Below the pieces are notes generated by a model, which saw only the letters and a list, made by a program, of their open reading frames with translations, ran no database searches and had not been told where the DNA came from. The translations under genes and the position numbers were made by a program. DNA of 64,000 nt from Achromobacter xylosoxidans. GTDB taxonomy: Bacteria; Pseudomonadota; Gammaproteobacteria; Burkholderiales; Burkholderiaceae_B. Below are positions 49,013 to 60,997 of the stretch, piece by piece. How positions within the stretch are numbered: position 1 is the stretch's first letter; every line of letters starts with the position of its first letter. Where the stretch lies: assembly GCF_014490035.1 (NCBI RefSeq), contig NZ_CP061008.1, positions 2,666,001 through 2,730,000 on the forward strand, given 5' to 3'.

Positions 49013-50947
49013 TCAGGCCTCGGACTGTTCGATCTCTTCCAGGGAACCCTGGATTTCCAGCCACTGCTCTTCCAGCTCGTCCATGCGCTTGCCGTGCTCG
49101 CCATGCTCGGCCATGACCTTTTGGCGTTCGGCGCGGCGAGCATCCGAGTACAGGTCCGGGTCGGCGATGACGGCGTCCAGCGCATGCAGCTTGACGCGCA
49201 GCTTCTCCATCTCGGTCTCGACCTTGGCGAGCCTGGATTCCAGCGGCTTGCGCAGCGCGGACAGGCGCTGGCGCTGTTCGGCTTCGGCGCGGCGCTGGGC
49301 CTTGCGGTCCACCACCGGTTCGTTGCCTGCGGCGTTCTCGCGCGCGGCTTCCGCGCGTTCGCCGGCGTTGCGGGCGGCGAGCCAGTCGCGGTAGTCCTCC
49401 AGGTCGCCGTCGAACTCCTGTACCGCGCCGTCGGCCACGATCCAGAAGCTGTCCACGGTGGTGCGCAGCAGATGCCGGTCATGCGACACCAGCAGCATGC
49501 TGCCGCCGAAGTCCGCCAGCGCGGCGGCCAGGGCTTCGCGCGTTTCCACGTCCAGGTGGTTGCTGGGTTCGTCCAGCAGAAGCAGGTTGGGCTTTTGCCA
49601 GACGATCAGGGACAGCGCCAGGCGCGCCTTTTCGCCGCCGGACATGGGACCGACCTTGCTGGTCACCGTGTCGCCGGAAAAACCGAAGCCGCCCAGATAG
49701 TTGCGCAGCTCCTGTTCGCGGGTCTCGGGAGCCAGGCGCGCCAGATGGGCGATGGGCGTGCTGTCCACGTCCAGCATGTCCAGCTGGTGCTGATGGAAAT
49801 AGCCGATGGCCAACCCGCGCGAGGCGCGGCGCGTGCCGGCCTGCACCGGCAGCTCTTCGGCCAGGGTCTTGATCAGCGTGCTCTTGCCGGCGCCGTTGGC
49901 GCCCAGCACGCCGACGCGGCTGCCGGCGCGCACCATCAGCGTCACGTCGCGCAGGATGGGCACCGCGTTGCCGTCGGCGTCCGTGTAGCCGGCCGACAAA
50001 TGCTCCAGGGTCAGCAGCGGATCCGGCACCTGGTCGGGCGAGGGGATGCGGATGTCGATGCCGGCTTCGGCATGCAAGGGCGCCAGCACCTGCATGCGCG
50101 CCAGCGCCTTGACGCGGCTCTGCGCCTGCTTGGCCTTGGACGCCTTGGCCTTGAAGCGGTCGATGAAGCCTTGCAGCCGGGCGGCTTCGCGGGTCTGGCG
50201 TTCGTAGGCGATATTGGTCTGGCGCAGGCGCTCGGCGCGTTGCGTCAGGAAGTCGCCATAGCCGCCGCGGTAGCGCACCAGCTTGGCGTGGTCGAAATGC
50301 AGGATGGACTTGGCGACCGCGTCCAGGAACTCGGTGTCGTGGGAAATCAGCATGACGGTGCCGGGATAGGCCGCCAGCCATTTCTCCAGCCACAGCATGG
50401 CGTCCAGGTCCAAGTGGTTGGTGGGCTCGTCCAGCAGCAGCAATTCGGACGGCGCCATCAGCGCGCGGGCCAGGGCCAGGCGCATGCGCCAGCCGCCGGA
50501 AAAGCTCGCCACCGGCTGCATCCATTCGGCGGGCTTGAAGCCCAGGCCGGCCAGCAGCTGCTCGGCGCGCGAGGCCGCGCTCCAGGCGCCGGCTTCCACC
50601 AGCGCCGCTTCCACCTCGGCGATCTGCGTGCCTTGCTCGTCCGTCAGCTCGGCGCGGCGCGCCTGCAGCTCGCGCAGATGCGTGTCGCCGTCGATGACGA
50701 ATTCGCGCGCCGGGCGCTCGTCGGCTTCGATTTCCTGCTTGACGCTGGCTATGCGCCAGCCGGCGGGCATGGCCAGGTTGCCCGCGTCCAGGTCCAGCGT
50801 GCCGGTCAAGAGCGCGAACAGCGAGGACTTGCCCGCGCCGTTCTTGCCGACGATGCCCACGCGCTCGCCCGGATGCACGACGAATTCAGCGCCGTCCAGC
50901 AGCACCTTGGTGCCGCGGCGCAGGGTCAATCCAGTAGCGCGTATCAC
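49013..50947 (-). CDS. ABC-F family ATPase (YheS-like)
   Basis: A 644-aa soluble ABC-F protein with two ATPase cassettes: Walker A 'GIVGKNGAGKSS' and 'GVLGANGAGKST', signatures 'SFSGGWRMRLALARAL' and 'MSGGEKARLALSLI', and Walker B 'LLLLDEPTNHLD' and 'LLLLDEPSNHLD'. The linker between cassettes and a Glu/Lys/Arg-rich coiled-coil C-terminus (about 545-640) fit the YheS/Uup type, which acts on stalled ribosomes. It starts with GTG at 50947, overlapping the prmB stop by four bases (GTGA), and is last of the dapD-dapE-prmB operon. Confidence 0.93.
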   Translation of the reverse strand: MIRATGLTLRRGTKVLLDGAEFVVHPGERVGIVGKNGAGKSSLFALLTGTLDLDAGNLAMPAGWRIASVKQEIEADERPAREFVIDGDTHLRELQARRAELTDEQGTQIAEVEAALVEAGAWSAASRAEQLLAGLGFKPAEWMQPVASFSGGWRMRLALARALMAPSELLLLDEPTNHLDLDAMLWLEKWLAAYPGTVMLISHDTEFLDAVAKSILHFDHAKLVRYRGGYGDFLTQRAERLRQTNIAYERQTREAARLQGFIDRFKAKASKAKQAQSRVKALARMQVLAPLHAEAGIDIRIPSPDQVPDPLLTLEHLSAGYTDADGNAVPILRDVTLMVRAGSRVGVLGANGAGKSTLIKTLAEELPVQAGTRRASRGLAIGYFHQHQLDMLDVDSTPIAHLARLAPETREQELRNYLGGFGFSGDTVTSKVGPMSGGEKARLALSLIVWQKPNLLLLDEPSNHLDVETREALAAALADFGGSMLLVSHDRHLLRTTVDSFWIVADGAVQEFDGDLEDYRDWLAARNAGERAEAARENAAGNEPVVDRKAQRRAEAEQRQRLSALRKPLESRLAKVETEMEKLRVKLHALDAVIADPDLYSDARRAERQKVMAEHGEHGKRMDELEEQWLEIQGSLEEIEQSEA

Positions 50948-51840
50948 AGGCTGAGTTGCTCGCGGGTAAGCAGCAGAAGCTGGTCGGAGGCTTCTTCCGT
51001 GTCCAGCCAGACGGGCGAGAGCTGCGGGAAGGCGGCTTCGAAGAAGTCGCGTTCGTGGCCGATCTCCAGCACCAGCACGCCTTCCGGCGTGAGAAAGCGC
51101 GGCGCCGCTTCCAGGATGCGGCGCACCAGGTCCATGCCGTCGTCGCCGCCGGCCAACGCCAGCTGCGGTTCGTGGCGGTACTCCTGGGGCAGGACGTCCA
51201 TGGAGCCGCTGTTCACGTAGGGCGGATTGCAGATGATCACGTCGTACAGACGCGGCGGCAGGCTGTCGAACAGATTGCTTTCGTGCAGGTCCAGCCGGTC
51301 CGTCAGACCGTAGTCGTCCACGTTGCGGCGCGCCACTTCCAGCGCATCCGGCGACACGTCGACCGCGTCCACATGGGCATAGGGGAAGGCCAGCGCGGAC
51401 AGGATCGCCAGGCAGCCGGATCCCGTGCACATGTCCAGCACGTTCTCAACCGCCAGCGCATCCTGCACCCAGGGCGCGAGGCCCTGGTCCAGCAATTCGG
51501 CGATGGGCGAGCGCGGCACGATGACGCGCTGGTCCACGTAGAAGCGGTGGCCGCGCAGCCAGGCCTCGTTGGTGAGGTAGGCGGCGGGCAGGCGCTCGGT
51601 CACGCGGCGGTCGATCAGGTCGAGGACGCGGTTGCGTTCTTCGCTGAGCACGCGGGCGTCCAGAAAGGGCTCCAGCGTATCCAGCGGCAGATGCAAGGCG
51701 TGCAGCGTCAGGTAGACCGCCTCGTCCCAGGCATTGTCGCTGCCATGTCCCAGCGCCACCTGGGCGGCGTTCAGGCGTGACACGCCGTAGCGGATCAGGT
51801 CGCGCAGGGTCAGCAGTTCTTGGCGGGCGGATTGATACAT
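50944..51840 (-). CDS. prmB: Ribosomal protein L3 N5-glutamine methyltransferase
   Basis: A 298-aa SAM-dependent methyltransferase modifying a glutamine of ribosomal protein L3. SAM site 'VLDMCTGSGCLAILSALAFP', catalytic 'ICNPPYVNSGSM' (NPPY) and an N-terminal helical domain with 'FYVDQRVIVPRSPIAELL', typical of PrmB rather than PrmC. It follows dapE by 9 nt and overlaps the ABC-F gene. Confidence 0.95.
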   Translation of the reverse strand: MYQSARQELLTLRDLIRYGVSRLNAAQVALGHGSDNAWDEAVYLTLHALHLPLDTLEPFLDARVLSEERNRVLDLIDRRVTERLPAAYLTNEAWLRGHRFYVDQRVIVPRSPIAELLDQGLAPWVQDALAVENVLDMCTGSGCLAILSALAFPYAHVDAVDVSPDALEVARRNVDDYGLTDRLDLHESNLFDSLPPRLYDVIICNPPYVNSGSMDVLPQEYRHEPQLALAGGDDGMDLVRRILEAAPRFLTPEGVLVLEIGHERDFFEAAFPQLSPVWLDTEEASDQLLLLTREQLSL

Positions 51841-51849
51841 GTGAGGCTT

Positions 51850-53813
<1,964 letters not shown>

Positions 53814-53837
53814 AGCGGCTCAGCTTTTAAAGGTTGA

Positions 53838-55034
53838 TCAAACGGAAGTATGCACAAAATGGGCGATGCGTTCGGCTGCCTGCACGCAGTCAGCCAAGGG
53901 CGCCACCAGAGCAATGCGGATGCGGCCCTGGCCGGGATTCACGCCGTGAGCCTCGCGTGCCAGGAAACTGCCCGGCAGCACGGTAACACCGGTACGGCCA
54001 AAAAGGTCGCGCACGAACGCGGTATCGGAACCCGGCGTGGCCGCCCACAGATAAAACGAGGCCTGCGGGCGGGACACGTCCAGCACCTTCTGCAGGATGG
54101 GCACGACGGCGTCGAATTTCTCGCGGTACAGGCGCCGGTTGTCCTTCACGTGCGCCTCGTCCGTCCAGGCGGCGATGCTGCCTGCGGACACGATGGGGCT
54201 CATGGCGCTGCCATGATACGTGCGATACAGCAGGAAGCGGCCGATCAGCGCGGCGTCGCCCGCCACGAAGCCCGAACGCAGGCCCGGCACGTTGGAACGC
54301 TTGGACAGGCTGGAGAATGCCACCAGGTTGCGGTAGGTATCGCGGCCCAGGCGGCGCGCGGCCTGCAGGCCGCCCAGCGGCGGGTTGCCTTCGTCCAGAT
54401 AGATTTCCGAATAGCACTCGTCCGAGACGATCACGAAGCCATGGCGGTCGGACAGTTCGAACAGCGTTTCCCATTCGTCCAGCGACATGACGTTGCCTGC
54501 CGGGTTGCCCGGCGAGCAGACGAACACCATGCGCGTCTTCTTCCAGGTTTCGTCGGGTACCTGGCTCCAGTCGCTGGCGAAATTGCGCACCGGGTCGGCG
54601 TTGACGAAGTAGGGCGTGGCGCCAGCCAGGAGCGCCGCGCCTTCGTAGATCTGATAGAAGGGATTGGGGCAGATCACCACCGAGCCTGCGGACGGGTCGA
54701 TGACGGTCTGCGTGAACGCGAACAGCGCCTCGCGCGAGCCCAGCGCCGGCAGCACCTGCGTTTCCGGATCCGGGGCAGGGATGCTGTAGCGCCGCGCCAG
54801 CCACTCCGAGATCGCCCGGCGCAGCGCCGGATCGCCCTTGGTGGACGGGTACACGGACAGGCCCGCGAGGCTGTCGCGGATGGCCTGTTCGACGCGTGCG
54901 GGCGCGGCGTGTTTGGGCTCGCCGATCGACAGATTGATGGGCGTCAGACCGTCCGGCTGCTGGCTGGCCGAAGCCAGCAAAGCGCGCAGTTTTTCGAACG
55001 GATAGGGGTGTAGGGCATCGAGGCGCGGATTCAT
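53838..55034 (-). CDS. dapC: Succinyldiaminopimelate transaminase
   Basis: A 398-aa class I PLP aminotransferase making N-succinyl-LL-2,6-diaminopimelate. 'SPGNPAGNVMSLDEW', 'VIVSDECYSEIYLDEG' and the PLP-lysine segment 'FSSLSKRSNVPGLRSGF' are diagnostic; the operon context with dapD and dapE makes the assignment firm. The ATG at 55034 gives the expected 'MNPRLDALHPYPFEKL'; an ATG six codons earlier is less likely. It is divergent from tRNA-Leu. Confidence 0.95.
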   Translation of the reverse strand: MNPRLDALHPYPFEKLRALLASASQQPDGLTPINLSIGEPKHAAPARVEQAIRDSLAGLSVYPSTKGDPALRRAISEWLARRYSIPAPDPETQVLPALGSREALFAFTQTVIDPSAGSVVICPNPFYQIYEGAALLAGATPYFVNADPVRNFASDWSQVPDETWKKTRMVFVCSPGNPAGNVMSLDEWETLFELSDRHGFVIVSDECYSEIYLDEGNPPLGGLQAARRLGRDTYRNLVAFSSLSKRSNVPGLRSGFVAGDAALIGRFLLYRTYHGSAMSPIVSAGSIAAWTDEAHVKDNRRLYREKFDAVVPILQKVLDVSRPQASFYLWAATPGSDTAFVRDLFGRTGVTVLPGSFLAREAHGVNPGQGRIRIALVAPLADCVQAAERIAHFVHTSV

Positions 55035-55058
55035 GACGCAAGATTTTAACAAGCAAGC

Positions 55059-55064
55059 TACAAT
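55059..55064 (+). promoter_or_regulatory. Likely -10 box of the tRNA-Leu gene
   Basis: TACAAT at 55059-55064, followed by a GC-rich discriminator (AGCGGGC), lies 18 nt before the tRNA 5' end, as usual for stable-RNA promoters. A clear -35 box is not visible. Confidence 0.4.
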
Positions 55065-55081
55065 AGCGGGCTTGGCCTATA

Positions 55082-55168
55082 GCGAAGGTGGCGAAATTGG
55101 TAGACGCACCAGGTTTAGGTCCTGACGCCGTAACAGGTGTAGGGGTTCGAGTCCCCTCCTTCGCACCA
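55082..55168 (+). tRNA. tRNA-Leu (anticodon UAG)
   Basis: An 87-nt type II tRNA with encoded CCA. Acceptor arms GCGAAGG / CCTTCGC pair fully; the D-arm reads TGGCGAAATTGGTAGACGC; the anticodon loop is TTTAGGT with anticodon TAG (reads CUN, chiefly CUA); a long variable arm (ACGCCGTAACAGGTGT) and the T-arm GGGGTTCGAGTCCCC follow. The sequence matches E. coli leuW in organisation. It is a single gene with its own terminator. Confidence 0.97.
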
Positions 55169-55214
55169 ACCTTATTTAGGCACTGATCGGGCTTCATGGC
55201 TACAGTGTCCTGCA

Positions 55215-55252
55215 AGCCCCAAGGCATTGAATGCCTTGGGGCTTTTCTTTTT
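55215..55252 (+). terminator. Strong intrinsic terminator after tRNA-Leu
   Basis: AGCCCCAAGGCATT / AATGCCTTGGGGCT forms a 12-14-bp stem with a minimal loop followed by TTTCTTTTTT, 47 nt after the tRNA. Confidence 0.93.
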
Positions 55253-55402
55253 TCGGCGCCGGCCCGCGCTTAGGGATAACCTCCCGTGCCGAAAGCGCAT
55301 TTTTGATATATCTTCGCGCTCTTCGGTGGAGGCTTGCCGCTGTCCGGCATCGCAACAGCCTCTCAAACAGCCCCGTACACAGCACGATAAGGAGAGCCTT
55401 CC

Positions 55403-55735
55403 ATGGCGCTCAAGCACGCTGCATTTCTGGATGTCATCGATATACGCACCCCGCATCGCGAACACGGGGAGGCCGTCAGCGTCAGCCTGATGAAGACGGC
55501 GCACATGCAACTGCTGCAATTGGCGCTGCCCGCCGGCAAGGGCCTGCCGCAACATGCCGTGGCGGGCGAAATCACCATTCACTGCATCGCCGGAGAGGTC
55601 AGCGTGGCATTGCGCGATGGCGTGCGCCAACTGCGCGAGAACCAGCTCGTCGCGCTGCCCGCGCACGAACCGCACGCGCTGCAGGCCGTGCGCGACGCGA
55701 CCGTGCTGGTGACGGTGCTGCACGCGCCCGCCTAG
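55403..55735 (+). CDS. Small cupin-domain protein
   Basis: A 110-aa protein of the double-stranded beta-helix (cupin) type: 'MQLLQLALPAGKGLPQHAVAGEITIHCIAGEVSVALRDG' and 'NQLVALPAHEPHALQAV'. The first cupin motif normally has G(X)5HXH(X)3,4E; here only one His of the HXH pair is seen (QHAVAGE), with a later His in 'HEPHAL', so metal binding may be altered. AAGGAGAG about 6 nt before the ATG. It is followed after 43 nt by an unknown gene on the same strand. Function unknown. Confidence 0.85.
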   Translation: MALKHAAFLDVIDIRTPHREHGEAVSVSLMKTAHMQLLQLALPAGKGLPQHAVAGEITIHCIAGEVSVALRDGVRQLRENQLVALPAHEPHALQAVRDATVLVTVLHAPA

Positions 55736-55778
55736 TACTCCTTTTCCTGACGCAGACGTGTTCCCTGAGAGGTGAGCC

Positions 55779-56108
55779 GTGCATGAGCTATTGGCCGACT
55801 GGTGCGAAATCCTGAACCGCTTGCTGCGGGACGTGGCCGATGCCCACGCCACGGCGCAGGCGCGCGACAGCGCGCTGCGCCATGCCCACCGGCATTCCTG
55901 CCAGGCGCCGATCTGCTTCCGGATGTCCGGGACCACGGTCGGCCATCTGGCGGAAACGCTGGATTGCGCCATCCGCGCGTCCTGCGCCCGCCACGACAAC
56001 TCCGCCTGGGTGCAGGCGCTGGATGTGGCTTACACCAAGTTCCTGCTGTATCTGATCCGCGACGTGGACCGGTGGTCCAGCGGCGGGCTGCACCAAGAGG
56101 CGGCCTAG
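55779..56108 (+). CDS. Small helical protein of unknown function
   Basis: A 109-aa protein with a GTG start at 55779 preceded by GAGAGG. It looks all-helical and soluble, with a notable number of His and Cys residues: 'ALRHAHRHSCQAPICFRM', 'DCAIRASCARHDNSA'. Four cysteines and several histidines could bind a metal, but no known motif is complete. No family recognised. Probably cotranscribed with the cupin gene upstream. An ATG four bases downstream is out of frame and gives only a few codons. Confidence 0.65.
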   Translation: MHELLADWCEILNRLLRDVADAHATAQARDSALRHAHRHSCQAPICFRMSGTTVGHLAETLDCAIRASCARHDNSAWVQALDVAYTKFLLYLIRDVDRWSSGGLHQEAA

Positions 56109-56239
56109 GCAGGGATCAGGCTGTCGGCCGGCAAGGCCACTATATACTGGATAAATGAACAGTAATCTGGTTCAATCCAATCATGCGCCTCCGGCGCGCG
56201 CGCCGGCCACTGCGCCATTTCCCACGATCAGGACGAACC

Positions 56240-56632
56240 ATGAAATTCGGATACACCATCATCTACGTTCCGGACGTCGCCGCATCGCTGTCCTTCTTTG
56301 AACAGGCATTCGGTTTCGCCAGGCGTTTTCTGCACGAGTCCCAGACCTACGGCGAACTGGACACCGGTGAAACCACGCTGTCGTTCGCGGCGCATGAACT
56401 GGCCGGCTCCAATTTCGGCGGCGGCCATGTAGCGGCTTCGGCGTCGGCCGAGCCGCTGGGCATGGAAGTGGCTTTCGTGACGGACGATGTGGCCGCGGCG
56501 CATGCCCGCGCGCTTGCGGCGGGCGCCACGGAAATGAGCGCGCCTGTCTCCAAGCCCTGGGGGCAAGTCGTGTCCTATGTGCGCTGTCCGGACGGAACGT
56601 TGGTGGAGCTCTGCACTCCCGTGCACGGCTAG
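56240..56632 (+). CDS. VOC family (glyoxalase/bleomycin-resistance-like) protein
   Basis: A 130-aa protein with the paired beta-alpha-beta modules of the vicinal-oxygen-chelate fold: '[30 protein letters not shown]' and '[36 protein letters not shown]', ending '[15 protein letters not shown]' with the usual C-terminal metal-ligand Glu. Reaction unknown (lyase, dioxygenase or drug-binding types exist). The ATG at 56240 follows AGGA at 8-9 nt. Confidence 0.9.
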   Translation: MKFGYTIIYVPDVAASLSFFEQAFGFARRFLHESQTYGELDTGETTLSFAAHELAGSNFGGGHVAASASAEPLGMEVAFVTDDVAAAHARALAAGATEMSAPVSKPWGQVVSYVRCPDGTLVELCTPVHG

Positions 56633-56889
56633 GCGCGCTCGTTCCGGGGCGCGGGCCAAAGCGCCGGATGCGCGGCCCGGCACGGCCTGCATCGTCCGTG
56701 CCCGTGCGGCGTGCGCCTTTCCGTCTAGCCGGTCCGGACGATCCCCGAGTCCATCGGACGCCGTTACCGTGGTTGCGGCAGGGGGGGCCGCGTCCGGCTG
56801 CGTTCAAGAATTGTCAAGATTTGCATTGCTTTAAAGTCGTCGTTGCCGCCCCGCGATACCGTGGCATTTTCGTTTTTCGGGGAGTCGAC

Positions 56890-57603
56890 ATGTATCCGCT
56901 TTCTAAGCGTTGCGGCGCTGAGTTCTTTGGCACGTTCTGGCTGGTTTTGGGGGGCTGCGGCGCCGCGGTGCTGGCCGCCGGTTTCCCGGAACTAGGCATC
57001 GGTTTTGCTGGCGTGGCGCTGGCCTTCGGCCTGACCGTGCTGACGATGGCGTTCGCGGTCGGCCATATTTCCGGCGGGCATTTCAACCCGGCCGTCACGG
57101 TGGGCCTGGTGGCGGGCGGCCGTTTTCCGGCCAAGGAAATCCTGCCTTACGTCATTGCCCAGGTCCTGGGCGCGATCGTGGCCGCGGCGGTGCTGGCCTG
57201 CATCGCCAGCGGCAAGCTGGGTTTCGACCTGAAGGGCAGCCATTTCGCGGCCAACGGCTACGGCGCCTATTCGCCGGGCAAGTACTCGATGGTGTCGGCC
57301 CTGGTGACGGAAGTCGTGCTGACGGCGGGCTTCATCTTCGTGATCCTGGGGGCGACCAGCAAGCGCGCGCCGGCCGGCTTCGCGGCGATTCCCATCGGAC
57401 TGGCGTTGACGCTCATCCACCTGATCAGCATTCCGGTGACGAACACCTCGGTCAATCCGGCCCGTTCCACCGGCCCCGCGCTGTTCGTGGGCGGCTGGGC
57501 GTTGGAGCAGCTGTGGCTGTTCTGGGTCGCGCCCATCGTCGGGGCGATCGTCGGCGCCATCGCCTACCGGCTGGTCAGCGATCCCGCCCAGGAGCGTAGC
57601 TAG
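56890..57603 (+). CDS. aqpZ: Aquaporin Z (water channel)
   Basis: A 237-aa inner-membrane water channel with six helices and the two NPA boxes '[10 protein letters not shown]' and '[12 protein letters not shown]'. The residues around them (Arg after the second NPA, '[11 protein letters not shown]') fit a water-selective AqpZ rather than GlpF. Start at 56890 behind GGGGAG (6 nt). The 257-nt gap upstream has GC-rich repeats but nothing else I can name. Confidence 0.95.
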   Translation: MYPLSKRCGAEFFGTFWLVLGGCGAAVLAAGFPELGIGFAGVALAFGLTVLTMAFAVGHISGGHFNPAVTVGLVAGGRFPAKEILPYVIAQVLGAIVAAAVLACIASGKLGFDLKGSHFAANGYGAYSPGKYSMVSALVTEVVLTAGFIFVILGATSKRAPAGFAAIPIGLALTLIHLISIPVTNTSVNPARSTGPALFVGGWALEQLWLFWVAPIVGAIVGAIAYRLVSDPAQERS

Positions 57604-57654
57604 GCCAGGCGTTGCGCCGGGCGATAATGGGGCCAAGTCTCTGATCCTGGTCCC

Positions 57655-58344
57655 ATGAACGAATTTTCAATCGCCATCAATCTTGTGCTGGCCATGCTGC
57701 TCGGCGCCGCCATCGGCGCCGAGCGCCAATGGCGGCAGAACTATGCCGGCGTGGTCACGCATGCGCTGGTTTCGCTGGGCGCGGCCGCCTATACCGCCTT
57801 GCCCGCGCTGCTGGACGCCGGCAACGACATGCGCCTGGGCAGCCAGGTCGTGACCGGCATCGGCTTCCTGGGCGCGGGCCTGATCATGCGCGACGGCCTG
57901 ACCATACGCGGCCTGAGCGCGGCCGCCACCATCTGGGCTACCGGCGCCGTAGGGGTGCTTGCCGGCTATGGCTTCCTGGCCGAAGCCAGCGCGGTCACGG
58001 CGCTGATCCTGGTCACCAATGTGCTGCTGCGGCGCGGCGCCAGGCTGATGGACCGCTACGTGCCCGACGCGGAAACCGAAGAGCGCTACTACAACATCGC
58101 CTTGACCTGCGCCTCCACGGACGAAGCCATGGTGCGGGCGGAATTGCTGAATGCCTTGGGCAAGCACAGCCTGCGCCTGCGCGGCGTGGAAAGCCAGCAG
58201 CGCGACGGCGGCCGCTCCGAGGTGACGGCGGTGGTCTATTCCATGCGCCAGGAAGACGAGCGGGTGGAACAACTGGTGGGCAGCCTCAGCCTGTTGCCGC
58301 AGACCTACTCGGCCAGATGGACCTCCGACACCGGCAACGCCTGA
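57655..58344 (+). CDS. MgtC/SapB family membrane protein
   Basis: A 229-aa inner-membrane protein. The N-terminal MgtC domain (about 1-135) has 'LLGAAIGAERQWRQNYAGVVTHALVSLGAAAY' and 'VVTGIGFLGAGLIMRDGLTIRGLSAAATIWATGAVGVLAGYG', conserved in MgtC proteins that help survival at low Mg2+ and modulate ATP synthase or other pumps. A soluble ACT-like C-terminal part follows, as in the Salmonella protein. 51 nt after aqpZ, same strand. Confidence 0.93.
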   Translation: MNEFSIAINLVLAMLLGAAIGAERQWRQNYAGVVTHALVSLGAAAYTALPALLDAGNDMRLGSQVVTGIGFLGAGLIMRDGLTIRGLSAAATIWATGAVGVLAGYGFLAEASAVTALILVTNVLLRRGARLMDRYVPDAETEERYYNIALTCASTDEAMVRAELLNALGKHSLRLRGVESQQRDGGRSEVTAVVYSMRQEDERVEQLVGSLSLLPQTYSARWTSDTGNA

Positions 58345-58421
58345 GGCCGGTCGGAATCAGGACGCCGTAAGTCCGATCTCAATACGCTTGCACTCCCATT
58401 CCAGGAAGATGAGCGTATTCC

Positions 58422-58985
58422 GTGACCACAACGATTACCCCCGCCGCGTCCACCGGCCTTGCGCACTATGACCGCGTCACCATCGCGTTCCATTGGCTGA
58501 CGGCGGCGCTGGTGGTGGGCCTGTTCGCGCTGGCCGAGATCTGGGACTTCCTGCCGCGCGGCACGCCCACGCGGCGTTTGCTGCAGCACCTGCATATATC
58601 GTTCGGCCTGGTGTTTGCCGCCGTGTTCGTGCTGCGCGCCATCTGGCGCCTCACGGCGGGCAGGCGCCTGCCGCCGGCCGCCACGGGCTGGCTGCGCGTG
58701 GCTAGTACGGGCGTACACGGATTGCTGTACCTGTTGATGGCGACGCAGATCGTGCTGGGCTTTCTTTTCCGCTGGGCGCAGGGCGAGCCGTTCGCTTTCT
58801 TCGGCCTGTTCGACGTGCCCACGTTGATCGCCATCGACCACGAACAGCGCCGCTTCATTGGCGGACTGCACGATACCGTGGCCTGGTGCATCATCGCGCT
58901 GGCGCTGCTGCATGCCTTGGCCGGGCTGTTCCACCACTATGTCCTGCGCGATGGCGTGCTGCGCCGCATGCTCTCCAGCCGCTGA
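58422..58985 (+). CDS. Cytochrome b561 family protein
   Basis: A 187-aa inner-membrane di-heme b protein (YodB/CybB type) carrying electrons, probably from quinol. Four helices with candidate heme histidines in 'IAFHWLTAAL', 'LQHLHISFGL', 'GVHGLLYLLM' and 'GLHDTVAWCII' / 'ALLHALAGLFHHYVLRDG'. The C-terminal 'GLFHHYVLRDGVLRRML' is a family mark. It begins with GTG at 58422; an ATG at 58409 is in another frame. Confidence 0.93.
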   Translation: MTTTITPAASTGLAHYDRVTIAFHWLTAALVVGLFALAEIWDFLPRGTPTRRLLQHLHISFGLVFAAVFVLRAIWRLTAGRRLPPAATGWLRVASTGVHGLLYLLMATQIVLGFLFRWAQGEPFAFFGLFDVPTLIAIDHEQRRFIGGLHDTVAWCIIALALLHALAGLFHHYVLRDGVLRRMLSSR

Positions 58986-59012
58986 GGAGCGCGCGGCAAG
59001 GGCGGGTAGTGA

Positions 59013-59936
<924 letters not shown>

Positions 59937-60002
59937 ATCCCGCGGTCATAACGGCTGCGCAAAGTTGTTATACGATCCGGGCCAACCATTGGGGAGGCCT
60001 GG

Positions 60003-60311
60003 ATGTCTTTGTATGTGATCGTCGCCGTCCGAAAGGAACCCGTCAGCGGGCACGTGGCCTATGTGCGTTGGGGCCAGGCCGAACGCGGCATCCCCGGCTG
60101 GGTCACCGAGCCGGTGACGGCGGCGGCATCCGAGGTCATCGAGGCCATCAAGGACGGCGTGGAAGTCGAAACCGCCATCAGCCAGGATGGCATGAGCGTG
60201 GCGCTGCGGCCGGTGCGCGTGCTGGTGGATGACGACGGACGCGAACACCTCGCGTCCGCGCCGGTTCCCAGCTCGACCCTTTACACGCTTTTCGATCTGC
60301 CGGAATTCTGA
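60003..60311 (+). CDS. Small conserved-looking hypothetical protein
   Basis: A 102-aa protein, no family recognised. Alpha/beta appearance: 'SLYVIVAVRKEPVSGHVAYVRWG', an amphipathic helix 'TAAASEVIEAIKDGVEVETAI' and 'RPVRVLVDDDGREHLASA'. It starts behind GGGGAGG (5 nt), a strong ribosome site, which supports it as real. It follows kdsA after 66 nt on the same strand, with a possible promoter element between. Confidence 0.7.
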   Translation: MSLYVIVAVRKEPVSGHVAYVRWGQAERGIPGWVTEPVTAAASEVIEAIKDGVEVETAISQDGMSVALRPVRVLVDDDGREHLASAPVPSSTLYTLFDLPEF

Positions 60312-60335
60312 TCCGGCCAGGCCGGCTGGCGGCGC

Positions 60336-60821
60336 CTAGCGCCGGCCCTGCGCGAAATTGAGCAGGGCGTCTCCGGCCATCCGGTAGCGCACCCATTCAT
60401 CCTGCGGCAACGCGCCGATCGACTTGTAGAAATCGATGGCGGGCGTGTTCCAGTCCAGCACGCTCCATTCCAGCCGGCCGCAGCCGTTGGCCACCGCCTC
60501 TTGCGCCAGATGGCGCAACAGGTCGCGGCCCGCGCCGATGCCGCGCTGCTCCGGCGTGACGTACAGGTCTTCCAGATAGATCCCGTTCTTGCCCAGCCAG
60601 GTCGAGTAGCTGTAGAAGTAGACGGCGTAGCCGATGGGCTTGCCGTCCAGCAGGCACATCAGGGCCTTGGCCGGCGCGTTCTCGGCGAACAGGGTGCGCT
60701 CGACATCCTGGGGGCTGGCGATCACTTCATGGGCGGCGCGTTCGTACACGGCCAGCTCGGTGATGAAGGCATGGATCTGGGCCGCGTCCGAGGCGACGGC
60801 GGGACGGATTTCGATGGTCAC
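60336..60821 (-). CDS. GNAT family N-acetyltransferase (diamine/thialysine type)
   Basis: A 161-aa acetyl-CoA-dependent acetyltransferase. The CoA-binding motif A is 'IYLEDLYVTPEQRGIGAGRDLLRHLAQEA', preceded by 'IGYAVYFYSYSTWLGKNGIYLEDLYV' and followed by 'CGRLEWSVLDWNTPAIDFYKSIGA', a pattern shared with spermidine/spermine and thialysine acetyltransferases. It converges on the small gene at 60003. Substrate unknown, probably a polyamine or lysine-like amine. Confidence 0.92.
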   Translation of the reverse strand: MTIEIRPAVASDAAQIHAFITELAVYERAAHEVIASPQDVERTLFAENAPAKALMCLLDGKPIGYAVYFYSYSTWLGKNGIYLEDLYVTPEQRGIGAGRDLLRHLAQEAVANGCGRLEWSVLDWNTPAIDFYKSIGALPQDEWVRYRMAGDALLNFAQGRR

Positions 60822-60997
60822 GGGTACTTCCTGTTGCTGCTTTTGGGGGCCTTATCCTACTCGTGAATCGGGCGGTGCGCATTTCTGCCCGGCGCGTCCA
60901 TTTCGGGAATACCCTTACTTGCGCGCTGGTCGTGCGGGCGCGATTCTTGAAAGCGTTCTGCCCTCGAGTCCAATGCGTACAACAGGGGACATCTCCC

